Notes under the pieces: model-generated
Database searches by the model: none
The model's input: only the letters and a program-made list of their open reading frames with translations
What the model was told of the DNA's origin: nothing
Translations under genes and position numbers: made by a program
Shown here: piece by piece, positions 1 to 8,068 of the stretch
Position numbering within the stretch: the first letter of the stretch is position 1
Layout of the letters: every line of letters begins with the position of its first letter
From: CAYJAZ01 sp964369165
GTDB lineage: Bacteria > Desulfobacterota > Desulfovibrionia > Desulfovibrionales > Desulfovibrionaceae
DNA length: 35,139 nucleotides
Assembly: GCA_964369165.1 (NCBI GenBank)
Contig: CAYJFE010000017.1
Coordinates: 1 to 35,139, forward strand
Direction of reading: 5' to 3'

Positions 1-2
1 AT

Positions 3-614
3 TTGAAATGGTCAGATCTTGGTTCATTAGAAGCTTTGCATGAAGAAAGTATCAAGGATAATGACAATAATTCTATAGTTGGCGATGTTATTTTAAATGG
101 CACTAAAAATTCTTATGTGCACGCATCTTCTTCACTTGTTGCTGTGCATGGCATGGAAGATATTGCTGTTGTGCAAACCAAGGACGCTGTCTTAGTTTCT
201 TCTTTAGACAAAACGCAAGAATTAAAAACTCTTGTCGAAATTATGAAAGAAGACAAGCGCATTGAATTAGACGATCATTGCGTATATCACCGCCCATGGG
301 GACATTATGAAAGCCTTATTAATGCCGATAGGTTTCAAGTAAAGCATATCTTAGTAAACCCAGGTGGCGTGCTTTCTGTGCAAATGCATCATCATAGGGC
401 AGAACATTGGATTGTTGTAAAGGGCACAGCTCTAGTGCGCGTTGGCGATAATGAGCAATTGCTTAGTGAAAACCAATCCGTCTACATACCTCTTGGTGCA
501 ATACATAGGCTTTCCAATCCTGGGCATATTCCTCTTGAGCTTATAGAAGTGCAAACTGGCTCCTACCTCGGAGAAGACGATATAAAAAGATTGGAAGATG
601 CTTACGGCAGATAA
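3..614 (+). CDS. manC: Mannose-1-phosphate guanylyltransferase / mannose-6-phosphate isomerase, C-terminal part (5' end outside window)
   Basis: The reading frame is open at the window edge, so only the last ~203 residues are present; the TTG at base 3 is not a real start. The visible part holds the end of the guanylyltransferase domain and the complete type II phosphomannose-isomerase cupin: HRPWGHYE at the domain entry, then QMHHHRAEHW, whose His/Gln/Glu residues bind the metal in this family, then the IPLGAIHRLSNPG strand. In the ManC/AlgA family the full protein makes GDP-mannose from mannose-1-phosphate, and the fused isomerase supplies mannose-6-phosphate from fructose-6-phosphate. GDP-mannose is the substrate for the gmd product at 12720, so this gene probably feeds the fucose/rhamnose branch. 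Its stop overlaps or nearly abuts the next gene, indicating one operon. Confidence 0.93.
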   Translation: MKWSDLGSLEALHEESIKDNDNNSIVGDVILNGTKNSYVHASSSLVAVHGMEDIAVVQTKDAVLVSSLDKTQELKTLVEIMKEDKRIELDDHCVYHRPWGHYESLINADRFQVKHILVNPGGVLSVQMHHHRAEHWIVVKGTALVRVGDNEQLLSENQSVYIPLGAIHRLSNPGHIPLELIEVQTGSYLGEDDIKRLEDAYGR

Positions 615-1296
615 TATGTCGCAATTATTAAAAAAAGATTATAATGATTATACTCTCTATGCTTTTGAGGAGAAATATTTGCCCTTGCTTGAAAAAGTGA
701 TGAAGGGTGACTATAGCCTTGAGCAGTTGATTGTAGATAAAAGCACGGCTTATATAGCAAAAATTAGTATTGAAGGAAAGATTTATCTTTATAAAAAATT
801 GTATAAAGAGCCACTAAAAAAACAAATTCTATCTTTATTTCGTAAAGATCTATCACTTGATATTTTAGAAAAAACGCATAAATATCGAGATATGGGTTTT
901 TGTGAGCTTGTAGATGTCTATGGCATTGGCATAGAGAAAAAATTTAATAAAGAACAATTTTTGCTTATGGAATACATTGAGGGTAGAATTATTGATAGAA
1001 TTGGTGAATATAAGATTTTAGAGGACTTTCTTCTAAGGCTTCATAATGCTCATGTTTATCATGGTGATGTGCACCCATATAATTTTATAGTTGATACAAG
1101 TAATAAGTTGCGTGTTCTTGATACTAAACTTAAAGGTATTTATATAGGCAATATTGGTGGGCATTTGGATTTTTTCAAAATACGGCACAAACAGAAAAAC
1201 TTACCCCCTTATCCCTATACAAAGAACCTTGTCTATTATTTTTGTGCTTGGCGCTATAATTTAAAAGAATTTCGTAAAAAGAAAAGAAAAAAGTAA
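598..1296 (+). CDS. WaaY/RfaY-like LPS core heptose kinase
   Basis: A 232-residue protein-kinase-fold protein. The catalytic loop reads YHGDVHPYNFIV (His155, Asp157, Asn162), and the metal-binding segment is a modified LDTK near residue 175, as in WaaY-type kinases, which have no classical DFG. The family phosphorylates heptose in the LPS inner core at the cytoplasmic face of the membrane. The C-terminus (FRKKKRKK) is strongly basic and could bind the membrane. The start is uncertain: ATG 598 overlaps manC by 17 bases, while ATG 616 lies just after the manC stop; neither has a well-spaced Shine-Dalgarno. The GT9 gene follows 7 bases later. Another small-molecule or Kdo kinase cannot be excluded. 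Confidence 0.75.
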   Translation: MLTADNMSQLLKKDYNDYTLYAFEEKYLPLLEKVMKGDYSLEQLIVDKSTAYIAKISIEGKIYLYKKLYKEPLKKQILSLFRKDLSLDILEKTHKYRDMGFCELVDVYGIGIEKKFNKEQFLLMEYIEGRIIDRIGEYKILEDFLLRLHNAHVYHGDVHPYNFIVDTSNKLRVLDTKLKGIYIGNIGGHLDFFKIRHKQKNLPPYPYTKNLVYYFCAWRYNLKEFRKKKRKK

Positions 1297-1303
1297 GGAA
1301 GCT

Positions 1304-2320
1304 ATGGAATTTATCACTAAACGCCCAGATTGGAATAATAAGAAAATTTTACTCATGCGCCTTGATAAACTTGGTGATCTTATTGTGACAACTCCTTTTA
1401 TGAAAGCCATAAGAGATACATATCCAAATGCTCAAATCGATTTACTTGGATCGAATATGAATAGAGCATTCTTTAGCTATTGTAATTATATTGATACTAT
1501 TTATCGCTATGATAAAAGGCAACCTTTAAGTATTATAAAGCTTTTTTTTACATTGCGAGCACAAGAATATGATGTTATAGTAAATTTTGTTGCAAACTCT
1601 GCTACCTCAAATATTTTTATGCAATATCTTGGAGCATCTACAAGGCTCTGTGTTCCCATCGCTTTAAGTGAAAACCAGAAATACTATACACATTCTTCGC
1701 CCCATCCTAAAACGAGTCATTTGATGGAAATGTTTCAAGAAATGGCAGAAAAAATGGGCTTTGAAAGCATTTCTTTGCGACCAATACTACCTATTTTACC
1801 AGAAACATATACTAAAATTGAAGCTCAATACCCTAAAAAAGCAAATACAATGCGTATTATTATTTCTTTAGGCAATCTTAAACGCCCCCATAATAGATGG
1901 AGCAGCGAGAACTATGCTAAAGTAGTCGAATTATTGCATAAAAAATATAATTATGACGAGCAATTACTTGATGTGCTTATTATGATAGGTAAGGCAGATA
2001 TGCCCTTACTTGAAGAGTTGAAATCTCTGCCTAAAGAATATTATACTCTTTATATAGGCACAGATATAGCAGAAAGTGCCGCTCTTATAGACAAATCTGA
2101 TCTGTTTATATGTACCTCCTCAGGTCCAAGCCATATAGCTTCTTCTACTTCTTGCCCCATACTATCCATTATGACTCCAAATATGTATAAATTTTGGCGC
2201 CCAATAAGGGAGCATAACACTTACCTTGTAAATGAAAACTTACAAGAGATTCGTGTGGAAGAAGTTTTGGAAAAAATAGATAATTATATTGACACTTTTC
2301 AAGAAAAACAGTCTGCTTGA
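1304..2320 (+). CDS. Glycosyltransferase family 9 (heptosyltransferase-like)
   Basis: 338 residues with the GT9/GT-B pattern. The N-terminus has the MRLDKLGDLIVTTPF segment, where heptosyltransferases have R-x-x-x-x-GD. A central linker carries SLGNLKRPHNRWSSENY, which opens the nucleotide-sugar domain. A C-terminal SSGPSHIASS occupies the place of the usual D-[ST]-G-x-x-H-[LI]-A motif, although the Asp before the Ser/Gly is missing here (CTSSGP). Family members transfer ADP-heptose, or in some members another sugar, to the LPS inner core in the cytoplasm. A good ribosome-binding site (AAGGA) precedes ATG 1304. Its place next to a core kinase and msbA supports a role in the LPS core. Which heptose position it serves cannot be told. 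Confidence 0.85.
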   Translation: MEFITKRPDWNNKKILLMRLDKLGDLIVTTPFMKAIRDTYPNAQIDLLGSNMNRAFFSYCNYIDTIYRYDKRQPLSIIKLFFTLRAQEYDVIVNFVANSATSNIFMQYLGASTRLCVPIALSENQKYYTHSSPHPKTSHLMEMFQEMAEKMGFESISLRPILPILPETYTKIEAQYPKKANTMRIIISLGNLKRPHNRWSSENYAKVVELLHKKYNYDEQLLDVLIMIGKADMPLLEELKSLPKEYYTLYIGTDIAESAALIDKSDLFICTSSGPSHIASSTSCPILSIMTPNMYKFWRPIREHNTYLVNENLQEIRVEEVLEKIDNYIDTFQEKQSA

Positions 2321-2411
2321 CTTTCTCTTTCTTGTTAGGTATTTTGAGTGTTGAATTGCTTTGCTAAAAGTATATACTATAAGCATAAACTACGCAGTTC
2401 AAGGGCACTAT

Positions 2412-2927
2412 ATGAAGACTTCATTTTGGAGAGCAAAGCCAGCTGAAATATTGCTTGAAGATGATAGATTTATAATTAATATTGGGTTTTTCAATAATTT
2501 ATTAGCAGGTAGATATATTAGAAAATACGAAATATGCAAAATAAAGCTTTCAGATATTAAAAAAGGGCGTGACCCAAATAATAAATTTGAAGACACAAGT
2601 GCCTATAAAGCTTTAAACAATGACGGCGAAAATGCTTACTTCAAAGGCTTGATTCAAAGCTTAGAAAAAGACGGCTATGATGAGAAATATATGATTGTGA
2701 TGGACTATGATAATGTTTTACTTGATGGAAACCATAGAAGAACATGGTTATATATGAAATATGGTCCAGACTATGAAGTGAATGTTTTAAAAATTGATAA
2801 AACAGCTGTGCCCCTATTTTCAAAAAATATGTTTATAAAACTTTTGTGCAATTTAGTTCCTATAAAATCAATGCGCAAAAAACTAAGACAAAAGTACAAT
2901 ATTCAGCATAAATCGTCAGCACGTTAG
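2412..2927 (+). CDS. Small ParB/Srx-like protein of unknown function in the LPS operon
   Basis: About 171 residues, not matched to a named family. ATG 2412 was chosen because AAGGG lies 8-9 bases upstream; the longer frame starts at a TTG (2361) with no ribosome-binding site. The middle contains VLLDGNHRRTWLYMKYG, which resembles the DGNHR box of ParB/sulfiredoxin-type domains. The C-terminus (LVPIKSMRKKLRQKY) is a short hydrophobic-basic helix. A similar LIPISSLRKTYRAQY segment sits at the N-terminus of the acetyltransferase at 23374, suggesting a shared membrane or partner-binding element. The gene lies 90 bases after the GT9 gene and 24 bases before msbA, so a role in surface-glycan synthesis is inferred from context only. 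ParB-like boxes are also found in enzymes such as kinases, so no DNA-binding role is assumed. Confidence 0.6.
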   Translation: MKTSFWRAKPAEILLEDDRFIINIGFFNNLLAGRYIRKYEICKIKLSDIKKGRDPNNKFEDTSAYKALNNDGENAYFKGLIQSLEKDGYDEKYMIVMDYDNVLLDGNHRRTWLYMKYGPDYEVNVLKIDKTAVPLFSKNMFIKLLCNLVPIKSMRKKLRQKYNIQHKSSAR

Positions 2928-2951
2928 TAAATAAGCGGTAAGGATAAAATT

Positions 2952-4715
2952 GTGTTTCAAAAAACAAAAGAAAAAATATTAAATACACATATCATTGCTA
3001 ATTTTAAGCGTATGTATCCATACGTAGAACCATATAAATTTAGGGCATTGCTAGCAGTAACACTCACCATTCCCGTAGGCGCAATAGATGCCGTGATTGC
3101 TATGTTTCTAAAGCCTTTTATGGACACAGTAATGATTGAAAAAAGTGCGCAAGATGCCACTTATATCCCATTGCTTATCATCCTTTTTAGTTTGATTCAA
3201 TCAGCGTGTAACTATGGCGCAACTTATATGAATGCATGGGTAGGGGGCAAGGTCACGCAAGGTTTAAAGCTTACACTTTTTAGAAAACTTATTCGTCTTG
3301 ATAGTTCTACCTTTGATAAAATGAATTCTGGTGAAGTTATTATGCGCTATGCTTCTGATGCTGATCTTGCTTGCAGTATGCTCCTTACTACTGTAAAGCA
3401 GTTTATAACAAGAATTTTTTCTTCAATAGCATTGATAGGTGTGTTGTTTTGGAATTCATGGCAATTATCAATTATTGCTTTAACTTTTGTAATACTTTCT
3501 TTATATCCTGTAACACAAATTAGGCGTAAAATCAAAAAACTAGTGAAGAAAGGGGTTGAGTCTGGGCAGGCCTTGACAACTTCTTATAATGAAGTTTTTT
3601 CAGGCAACCGTGTGCTTACCTCTTATAATTTACACAATTTCCAAACAAAGAAGTTTACCGATGCGCTTGCGTATATTTTTCGCCTGAACATGAAAAAGAC
3701 AAAGAAAACAGGAATGTTAAGTCCTATCATGCATTTTGTTATCTCCATAGGTATAGCGGGTGTAATTTGGCTTGGTTCTTATCTGATTTTAAATGATTTT
3801 CTTACTCCTGGTGAATTTGTTTCCTTTGTTGCGGCGCTTTTAATGCTCTACACTCCAATTAAGGCAATGGGTAGAAGCTATGCTGCCGTGCAAACCTCAC
3901 TTTTTGCTATGGAAAGGGTTTTTGAAGTTTTAGACGCACAACCTAATATAGCAAGCAAAGAAAATGCAATACCGCTTGAACAAGTTAAAGATTGTATCAG
4001 TTATAAAGATGTAAGCTTTGAATATATTAAAGATAGGCCTGTGCTTAAAAACTTCAATCTTGAAATCAAGGTTGGACAAAATATAGCATTTGTTGGAAAT
4101 TCTGGTGGAGGTAAAACCACAACAGTCAATTTACTGCCTCGTTTTTATGACATTACATCAGGTTCTCTAGAAATTGATGGTATTGATATACGTGACTATG
4201 AGATTGATTCTCTTCGTGATCAAATTGCTATTGTCTTTCAAGATAATGTGCTTTTCTCTGGCACTATCAAGGATAATATTAAGCTTGGTAAGCCTGATGC
4301 TACTGACGAAGAAATAGATATAGCTGTCAACAATGCTTGCCTTAGAGAATTTATTGAATCGCTGGAAGATGGGCTGAATACAGAAATAGGTGAAAGAGGT
4401 ATACTTTTGTCTGGTGGGCAAAGGCAAAGAGTTGGCATTGCAAGAGCTTTTATGAAAAATGCGCCTATAGTTATACTTGATGAAGCGACCTCTGCTCTTG
4501 ATAATAAATCTGAAAAAGTGGTGCAAGAGGCTATTAATAATCTTATGCAAGACAGAACTGTGCTTATTATTGCCCATAGGCTATCTACTGTTCGTCATGC
4601 CGATAAAATTTGTGTGATTGACCAAGGCGAAATTGTAGAGCAAGGAAGCCATGACGAGCTGATGGCAATGGAAGAATCTCGCTATAAGAGCCTATATAAT
4701 AGTAGTTTGTATTAA
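2952..4715 (+). CDS. msbA: MsbA-like ABC exporter (lipid A-core flippase)
   Basis: 587 residues, a half-transporter with a membrane domain fused to an ATPase domain, the same length class as E. coli MsbA (582). About six membrane helices lie in residues 33-300. The ATPase domain carries Walker A GNSGGGKT (382-389), a Q-loop (FQDN near 429), signature LSGGQ (486-490), Walker B VILDE (507-511) and the H-loop AHRLS near 544. MsbA flips lipid A-core across the inner membrane. The neighbours (core kinase, GT9, gtrA) fit that job, though ABC exporters of this subfamily can move other lipid-linked glycans. The start is GTG 2952, with AAGG about 8 bases upstream. The stop is 9 bases from gtrA. Confidence 0.87.
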   Translation: MFQKTKEKILNTHIIANFKRMYPYVEPYKFRALLAVTLTIPVGAIDAVIAMFLKPFMDTVMIEKSAQDATYIPLLIILFSLIQSACNYGATYMNAWVGGKVTQGLKLTLFRKLIRLDSSTFDKMNSGEVIMRYASDADLACSMLLTTVKQFITRIFSSIALIGVLFWNSWQLSIIALTFVILSLYPVTQIRRKIKKLVKKGVESGQALTTSYNEVFSGNRVLTSYNLHNFQTKKFTDALAYIFRLNMKKTKKTGMLSPIMHFVISIGIAGVIWLGSYLILNDFLTPGEFVSFVAALLMLYTPIKAMGRSYAAVQTSLFAMERVFEVLDAQPNIASKENAIPLEQVKDCISYKDVSFEYIKDRPVLKNFNLEIKVGQNIAFVGNSGGGKTTTVNLLPRFYDITSGSLEIDGIDIRDYEIDSLRDQIAIVFQDNVLFSGTIKDNIKLGKPDATDEEIDIAVNNACLREFIESLEDGLNTEIGERGILLSGGQRQRVGIARAFMKNAPIVILDEATSALDNKSEKVVQEAINNLMQDRTVLIIAHRLSTVRHADKICVIDQGEIVEQGSHDELMAMEESRYKSLYNSSLY

Positions 4716-4724
4716 TATAAAATT

Positions 4725-5138
4725 ATGAAAAATCTTTCAGCTTTTTTAGATAAACAATTTTTGCATTATGTTCTTATTGGTATATTTAATACCCTTTGGG
4801 GCTACGCGCTTATCTTCTTTCTTATGTATGTTGTTCACCTAAGCCCAGTTGTAAGCAATGCTTCAACCTATTCTTTAGGGCTTTTTGTCACCTATTTTTT
4901 AAATAGGAAAATTACCTTTAAAAGCAAAAATAAAATTAATGAAGAGTTTCTACGTTTTATCATTGTCTACATAATAGCCTATAGTGCAAATTTGCTTATG
5001 CTCTTATTGTGCATAGATGTACTTCAAATACATGAAGCTCTTTCACAAATAATAGCAAGCGGAGTATATGTAGTAACTTCTTTTGTGGCGCTTAAGCTTT
5101 TTGTGTACGCAACAAAAAATAAAAAGAATGGAGAATAA
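4725..5138 (+). CDS. gtrA: GtrA-family membrane protein
   Basis: 137 residues with four predicted membrane helices and the family's features: an N-terminal FxxxGxxNTLxGYxLxxxL pattern (VLIGIFNTLWGYALIFFL), a YSLGLFVTYFLNRKITF segment between helices two and three, and a terminal FVALKLFVYA helix. GtrA proteins work with GtrB and a serotype-specific Gtr enzyme and are thought to flip undecaprenyl-phosphate-linked sugar to the periplasm. In this window the gtrB and gtrC-like genes are on the opposite strand at 7113-9619, so the trio is split. No clear ribosome-binding site is seen, so translation is probably coupled to msbA, whose stop is 9 bases upstream. The last bases form the ribosome-binding site of galE. 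Confidence 0.88.
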   Translation: MKNLSAFLDKQFLHYVLIGIFNTLWGYALIFFLMYVVHLSPVVSNASTYSLGLFVTYFLNRKITFKSKNKINEEFLRFIIVYIIAYSANLLMLLLCIDVLQIHEALSQIIASGVYVVTSFVALKLFVYATKNKKNGE

Positions 5139-5142
5139 TAAT

Positions 5143-6135
5143 ATGATTCTTATTACTGGCGGTCTAGGCTATATAGGAAGTCATACAGCTTTAGCTCTCT
5201 TAGAAGCAAATTATGGAATTGTGCTAGTTGATAATTTATACAATTCTAATAAATCTGTGCACGAAAAACTTGAAACAATTTCAAGAAAGAAAATACCATG
5301 CCATATTATTGATTGTTGCAACATAAAGGCCTTGGAAGAAATTTTTATGCGCTATAGCATAACAGGGTGCATACATTTTTGTGCCTATAAAGCTGTGGGT
5401 GAATCTTGTGAGAAGCCATTAGAGTATTACGCAAACAATCTTATCAGCACATTAAATGTATTGGAATTATTAAAAAAATATAATGCAAAAAACTTTGTAT
5501 TCTCTTCCTCTGCTACAGTATATGGCACACCTAAAACTGTTCCAATTACAGAGAATTTCCCCCTAAGTGTTACTAATCCTTATGGACGCACAAAGCTTAT
5601 GATTGAAGAAATGCTCAAAGATCTATCAAAGGCAGAATCTGATTGGAGTATTGGACTTTTACGTTATTTCAATCCTATAGGTGCGCATGAATCAGGCCTT
5701 ATTGGCGATAATCCAAATGGTATTCCAAATAATATTATGCCCTATATTTCCAAGGTGGCATCAGGAAAATTAGAAGTATTGCCAGTTTTTGGTAATGATT
5801 ATGATACACTTGACGGAACTGGGGTGCGCGATTATATTCATGTGATGGATTTAGCAAAGGGGCATAGCGCTTGCCTAAAATATTTAGAAGATAAAAAAGG
5901 GATATTTACCCATAATTTGGGTACAGGCAAAGGCTATAGTGTGCTTGAGCTTATAAAAACCTTTGAAAAAGTCAGTCAAAAGAAAGTTCCCTATGAAATT
6001 AAAGCCCGTAGACAAGGCGACATAGCCACTTGTTATGCCGACGCTTCAAAAGCTTTGAAAGAACTTCACTGGCAGTGTGAACACGATTTAGAAAAAATGC
6101 TTGAAGACACTTGGCGTTTTGAAAGTAATGCCTAA
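5143..6135 (+). CDS. galE: UDP-glucose 4-epimerase
   Basis: 330 residues, the usual GalE length. The N-terminus is MILITGGLGYIGSH with the GxxGxxG NAD motif (residues 7-13), then SSSAT at 121-125 and the catalytic YGRTK (Tyr147, Lys151). The SDR-typical NPIGAHESG and GVRDYIHVMDLA blocks are present. It interconverts UDP-glucose and UDP-galactose, and some homologues also act on the N-acetylated forms. ATG 5143 is chosen because GGAG lies 9 bases upstream and the NAD motif would otherwise be displaced; the longer frame runs into gtrA. The gtrA stop lies just before it. It supplies UDP-galactose to glycosyltransferases in the region. Confidence 0.93.
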   Translation: MILITGGLGYIGSHTALALLEANYGIVLVDNLYNSNKSVHEKLETISRKKIPCHIIDCCNIKALEEIFMRYSITGCIHFCAYKAVGESCEKPLEYYANNLISTLNVLELLKKYNAKNFVFSSSATVYGTPKTVPITENFPLSVTNPYGRTKLMIEEMLKDLSKAESDWSIGLLRYFNPIGAHESGLIGDNPNGIPNNIMPYISKVASGKLEVLPVFGNDYDTLDGTGVRDYIHVMDLAKGHSACLKYLEDKKGIFTHNLGTGKGYSVLELIKTFEKVSQKKVPYEIKARRQGDIATCYADASKALKELHWQCEHDLEKMLEDTWRFESNA

Positions 6136-6158
6136 ATTAGCAAAGAGAGAGGGCTGTA

Positions 6159-6926
6159 ATGTCAAAACTAGAACAGCAAAAAGAACATTTTGAGTCTATT
6201 TCAGAAAAATATTTTTCTACACGGAAAGATATAAAGCACAATTTAGTCAAAGAAGCAACATGGGAAACTTTTTTTTCGCAACTAGATCTAGATTTTGATT
6301 CAAAGCCAGAAGTTTTAGAAGCCATGTGTGGAGCAGGTGATGGTTACGATATTTTATCCAAATATATACCTGATTTTGAGTATTCAGCTTTTGACTATTC
6401 AGAAAAAATGGTAGATTTTGCAAAAGAGAAATTTCAAGGGAAAAATATATATTGGGCTGATATTACAAAGCTTAATCAAGTAGAAGAGTACGATTTAATT
6501 TTAGTTATTGGCGGCCTACACCATGTGTATCAGCATAAAGAGCTTGCGGTTGAAAATATAAGTAAAGCCTTGAAGCCAAATGGCTATTTTATATGCTATG
6601 AGCCAACACATAATAATATCTTATTGAGAAAAGTGAGGGAATATACATATAAGAAAAATGCTCTCTTTGATGAAGAAACTGAACGAGCTTTCACTACAAA
6701 TGAGCTTAATACATTAATGCAGACTTATAATTTAGATCTTGTCAAGCAAACTTTCCCCGGCTTACTTGCCTATGTGCTTTGGTATAATCCTGATGCGTTT
6801 CCATTTTTGAATAAAGGCTCAAATTCTTTGGTTAAATTTGTGCTTGCTTGCGAGAAAAGATTTTATGCAAGCTCATTGGCAAAGTTTTTCTCCTTTTCAA
6901 CCCTTAGCTGCTATAAAAAAATATAA
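6159..6926 (+). CDS. Class I SAM-dependent methyltransferase
   Basis: 255 residues. Motif I is VLEAMCGAGDG (residues 52-62), followed by the acidic FDYSEKMVDFAKE motif II region and DLILVIGGLHHV, the standard order for the UbiE/Methyltransf_25 type. The GGLHH element resembles small-molecule or sugar methyltransferases. The acceptor is unknown. As the last gene of the plus-strand core operon it may methylate a sugar of the LPS or a lipid-linked precursor. Start ATG 6159 is preceded by AGAGAGAGGG at suitable distance. The gene ends at the convergent junction that holds the palindromic element at 6938-7079. Confidence 0.82.
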   Translation: MSKLEQQKEHFESISEKYFSTRKDIKHNLVKEATWETFFSQLDLDFDSKPEVLEAMCGAGDGYDILSKYIPDFEYSAFDYSEKMVDFAKEKFQGKNIYWADITKLNQVEEYDLILVIGGLHHVYQHKELAVENISKALKPNGYFICYEPTHNNILLRKVREYTYKKNALFDEETERAFTTNELNTLMQTYNLDLVKQTFPGLLAYVLWYNPDAFPFLNKGSNSLVKFVLACEKRFYASSLAKFFSFSTLSCYKKI

Positions 6927-6937
6927 AATACCCACCC

Positions 6938-7079
6938 CATTCTAATTTGCTTTCTATACTTCGTATACGAAAGCCTCACTGTGCAAAAAACGTCGTTTTT
7001 GCTTGTTCGCTAAAGCCTTTGTTCGCTTCGCTCTCAGAAAAAATTCTGATCTGCGAAGATTTTTCCCAAAATTAGAATG
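6938..7079. repeat. 142-bp palindrome-rich intergenic element bounded by an 11-bp inverted repeat
   Basis: CATTCTAATTT (6938-6948) is matched exactly in inverted orientation by AAATTAGAATG (7069-7079). Inside are the perfect palindrome TTCGTATACGAA (6960-6971), a 7-bp stem GCAAAAA/TTTTTGC (6983-7002), GTTCGC/TTCGC-rich tracts, and a perfect hairpin TCAGAA-AAAA-TTCTGA (7034-7049). Read on the minus strand it opens GTCATTCTAATTTTG and includes GAGCGAAGCGAA, words typical of mobile REP/MITE-like intergenic repeats. It lies between two convergent operons and could also act as a transcription terminator in both directions. No second copy occurs in this window. Confidence 0.6.
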
Positions 7080-7112
7080 ACGTGATAAAACACCTCAATT
7101 TATAAAGAGAGT

Positions 7113-8042
7113 TTAGGCTTCTTCTTCAATAATTACGTGAAGTGTGCCTTTGATATAATTGTTAATAGTGCATACTTGCCTTAGAATTATGCCACAAATA
7201 AGCAATGTGAAGGAAAAACCAAGGCAGATAAGAATAATAATATCTGTGTTTCCTGCAATATAGTCATCTGTGAAGAAGCGTAAATAGAGATAATTTAGAC
7301 TCATAAAAAAGGCAATAATCATAAAAAAGAGAGAACACACAAGGCCTAATCTGTAGGGCAGTTTACTGTAATCCATAAGTGAATTATAGGCCATAAAAAG
7401 AGATTTTTTAAAAGTGTAAGCCGGCACACCTGCAAAGCGTTCGCCAATTTCATAATCTATAAATGCTCTTTTAACGCGCATTTCAGATATTTTTCCTCGT
7501 ATAAAGGGAGAAGTGTCTGTTTGATTTGCAAGGGCATCTATCACAGGACGAGTATAGAGGCGAAAATCGGCAACGCCTGCTTCTAATTGTACTCCTGTAA
7601 GAAGGTTGAAACAAGGGTAAAAAAGTTGTGAAAAGAATTTTTTTAAAAGTCCTTTTTGCGTATTTATTTTTCTTTTGGCATCAACAACTAATGCGCCTGT
7701 TGCCTTTTGTTTTTCTATAAGTTCGGGAATATAGCGTGGATGATGCTGCAAGTCGGCGTCAAGTGAAATAGCAATATTACCTTTACACTTTTTTAGGCCA
7801 GTCATAAGCGCAACTTGATGTCCATAATTTGTGCCGAGTGAAATGAGTTTCACATTTACATCTTCTTGAATCAATGCTTTGATTTTTATCACTGTGCTAT
7901 CTTTAGATCCATCATTGACAAAAATTATTTCATAAGCTTTTGAAAGTGGAAGAAGAACTTTCATAAGTTCTTTATAAAGCTCATGAATGTTGTCTTCTTC
8001 ATTGTGACAAGGCACTATAATGCTCAATAATTTTGATTCCAT
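7113..8042 (-). CDS. gtrB: GtrB-type polyprenyl-phosphate glycosyltransferase (GT2)
   Basis: 309 residues with the DPM1/GtrB layout. The N-terminal GT2 domain contains IIVPCHNEEDNI, FVNDGSKDST and the DADLQHHP metal motif, plus the RGKISEMR segment. Two C-terminal membrane helices follow. GtrB proteins move a sugar, often glucose, from a nucleotide donor onto undecaprenyl phosphate at the cytoplasmic face. The product is then flipped by GtrA and used in the periplasm by a GtrC-like enzyme; the neighbour at 8069-9619 is the natural candidate for the last step. It starts 26 bases after that gene and is the last gene of the minus-strand operon. Which sugar it carries is not readable from the sequence. 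Confidence 0.9.
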   Translation of the reverse strand: MESKLLSIIVPCHNEEDNIHELYKELMKVLLPLSKAYEIIFVNDGSKDSTVIKIKALIQEDVNVKLISLGTNYGHQVALMTGLKKCKGNIAISLDADLQHHPRYIPELIEKQKATGALVVDAKRKINTQKGLLKKFFSQLFYPCFNLLTGVQLEAGVADFRLYTRPVIDALANQTDTSPFIRGKISEMRVKRAFIDYEIGERFAGVPAYTFKKSLFMAYNSLMDYSKLPYRLGLVCSLFFMIIAFFMSLNYLYLRFFTDDYIAGNTDIIILICLGFSFTLLICGIILRQVCTINNYIKGTLHVIIEEEA

Positions 8043-8068
8043 AAGATAATCCTTTTATGATAAAACTT

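Noticed and set aside
4167..4577. 136-residue minus-strand reading frame inside msbA
   Set aside because: It lies entirely antisense to the conserved ATPase domain, has no ribosome-binding site and no recognisable motif.
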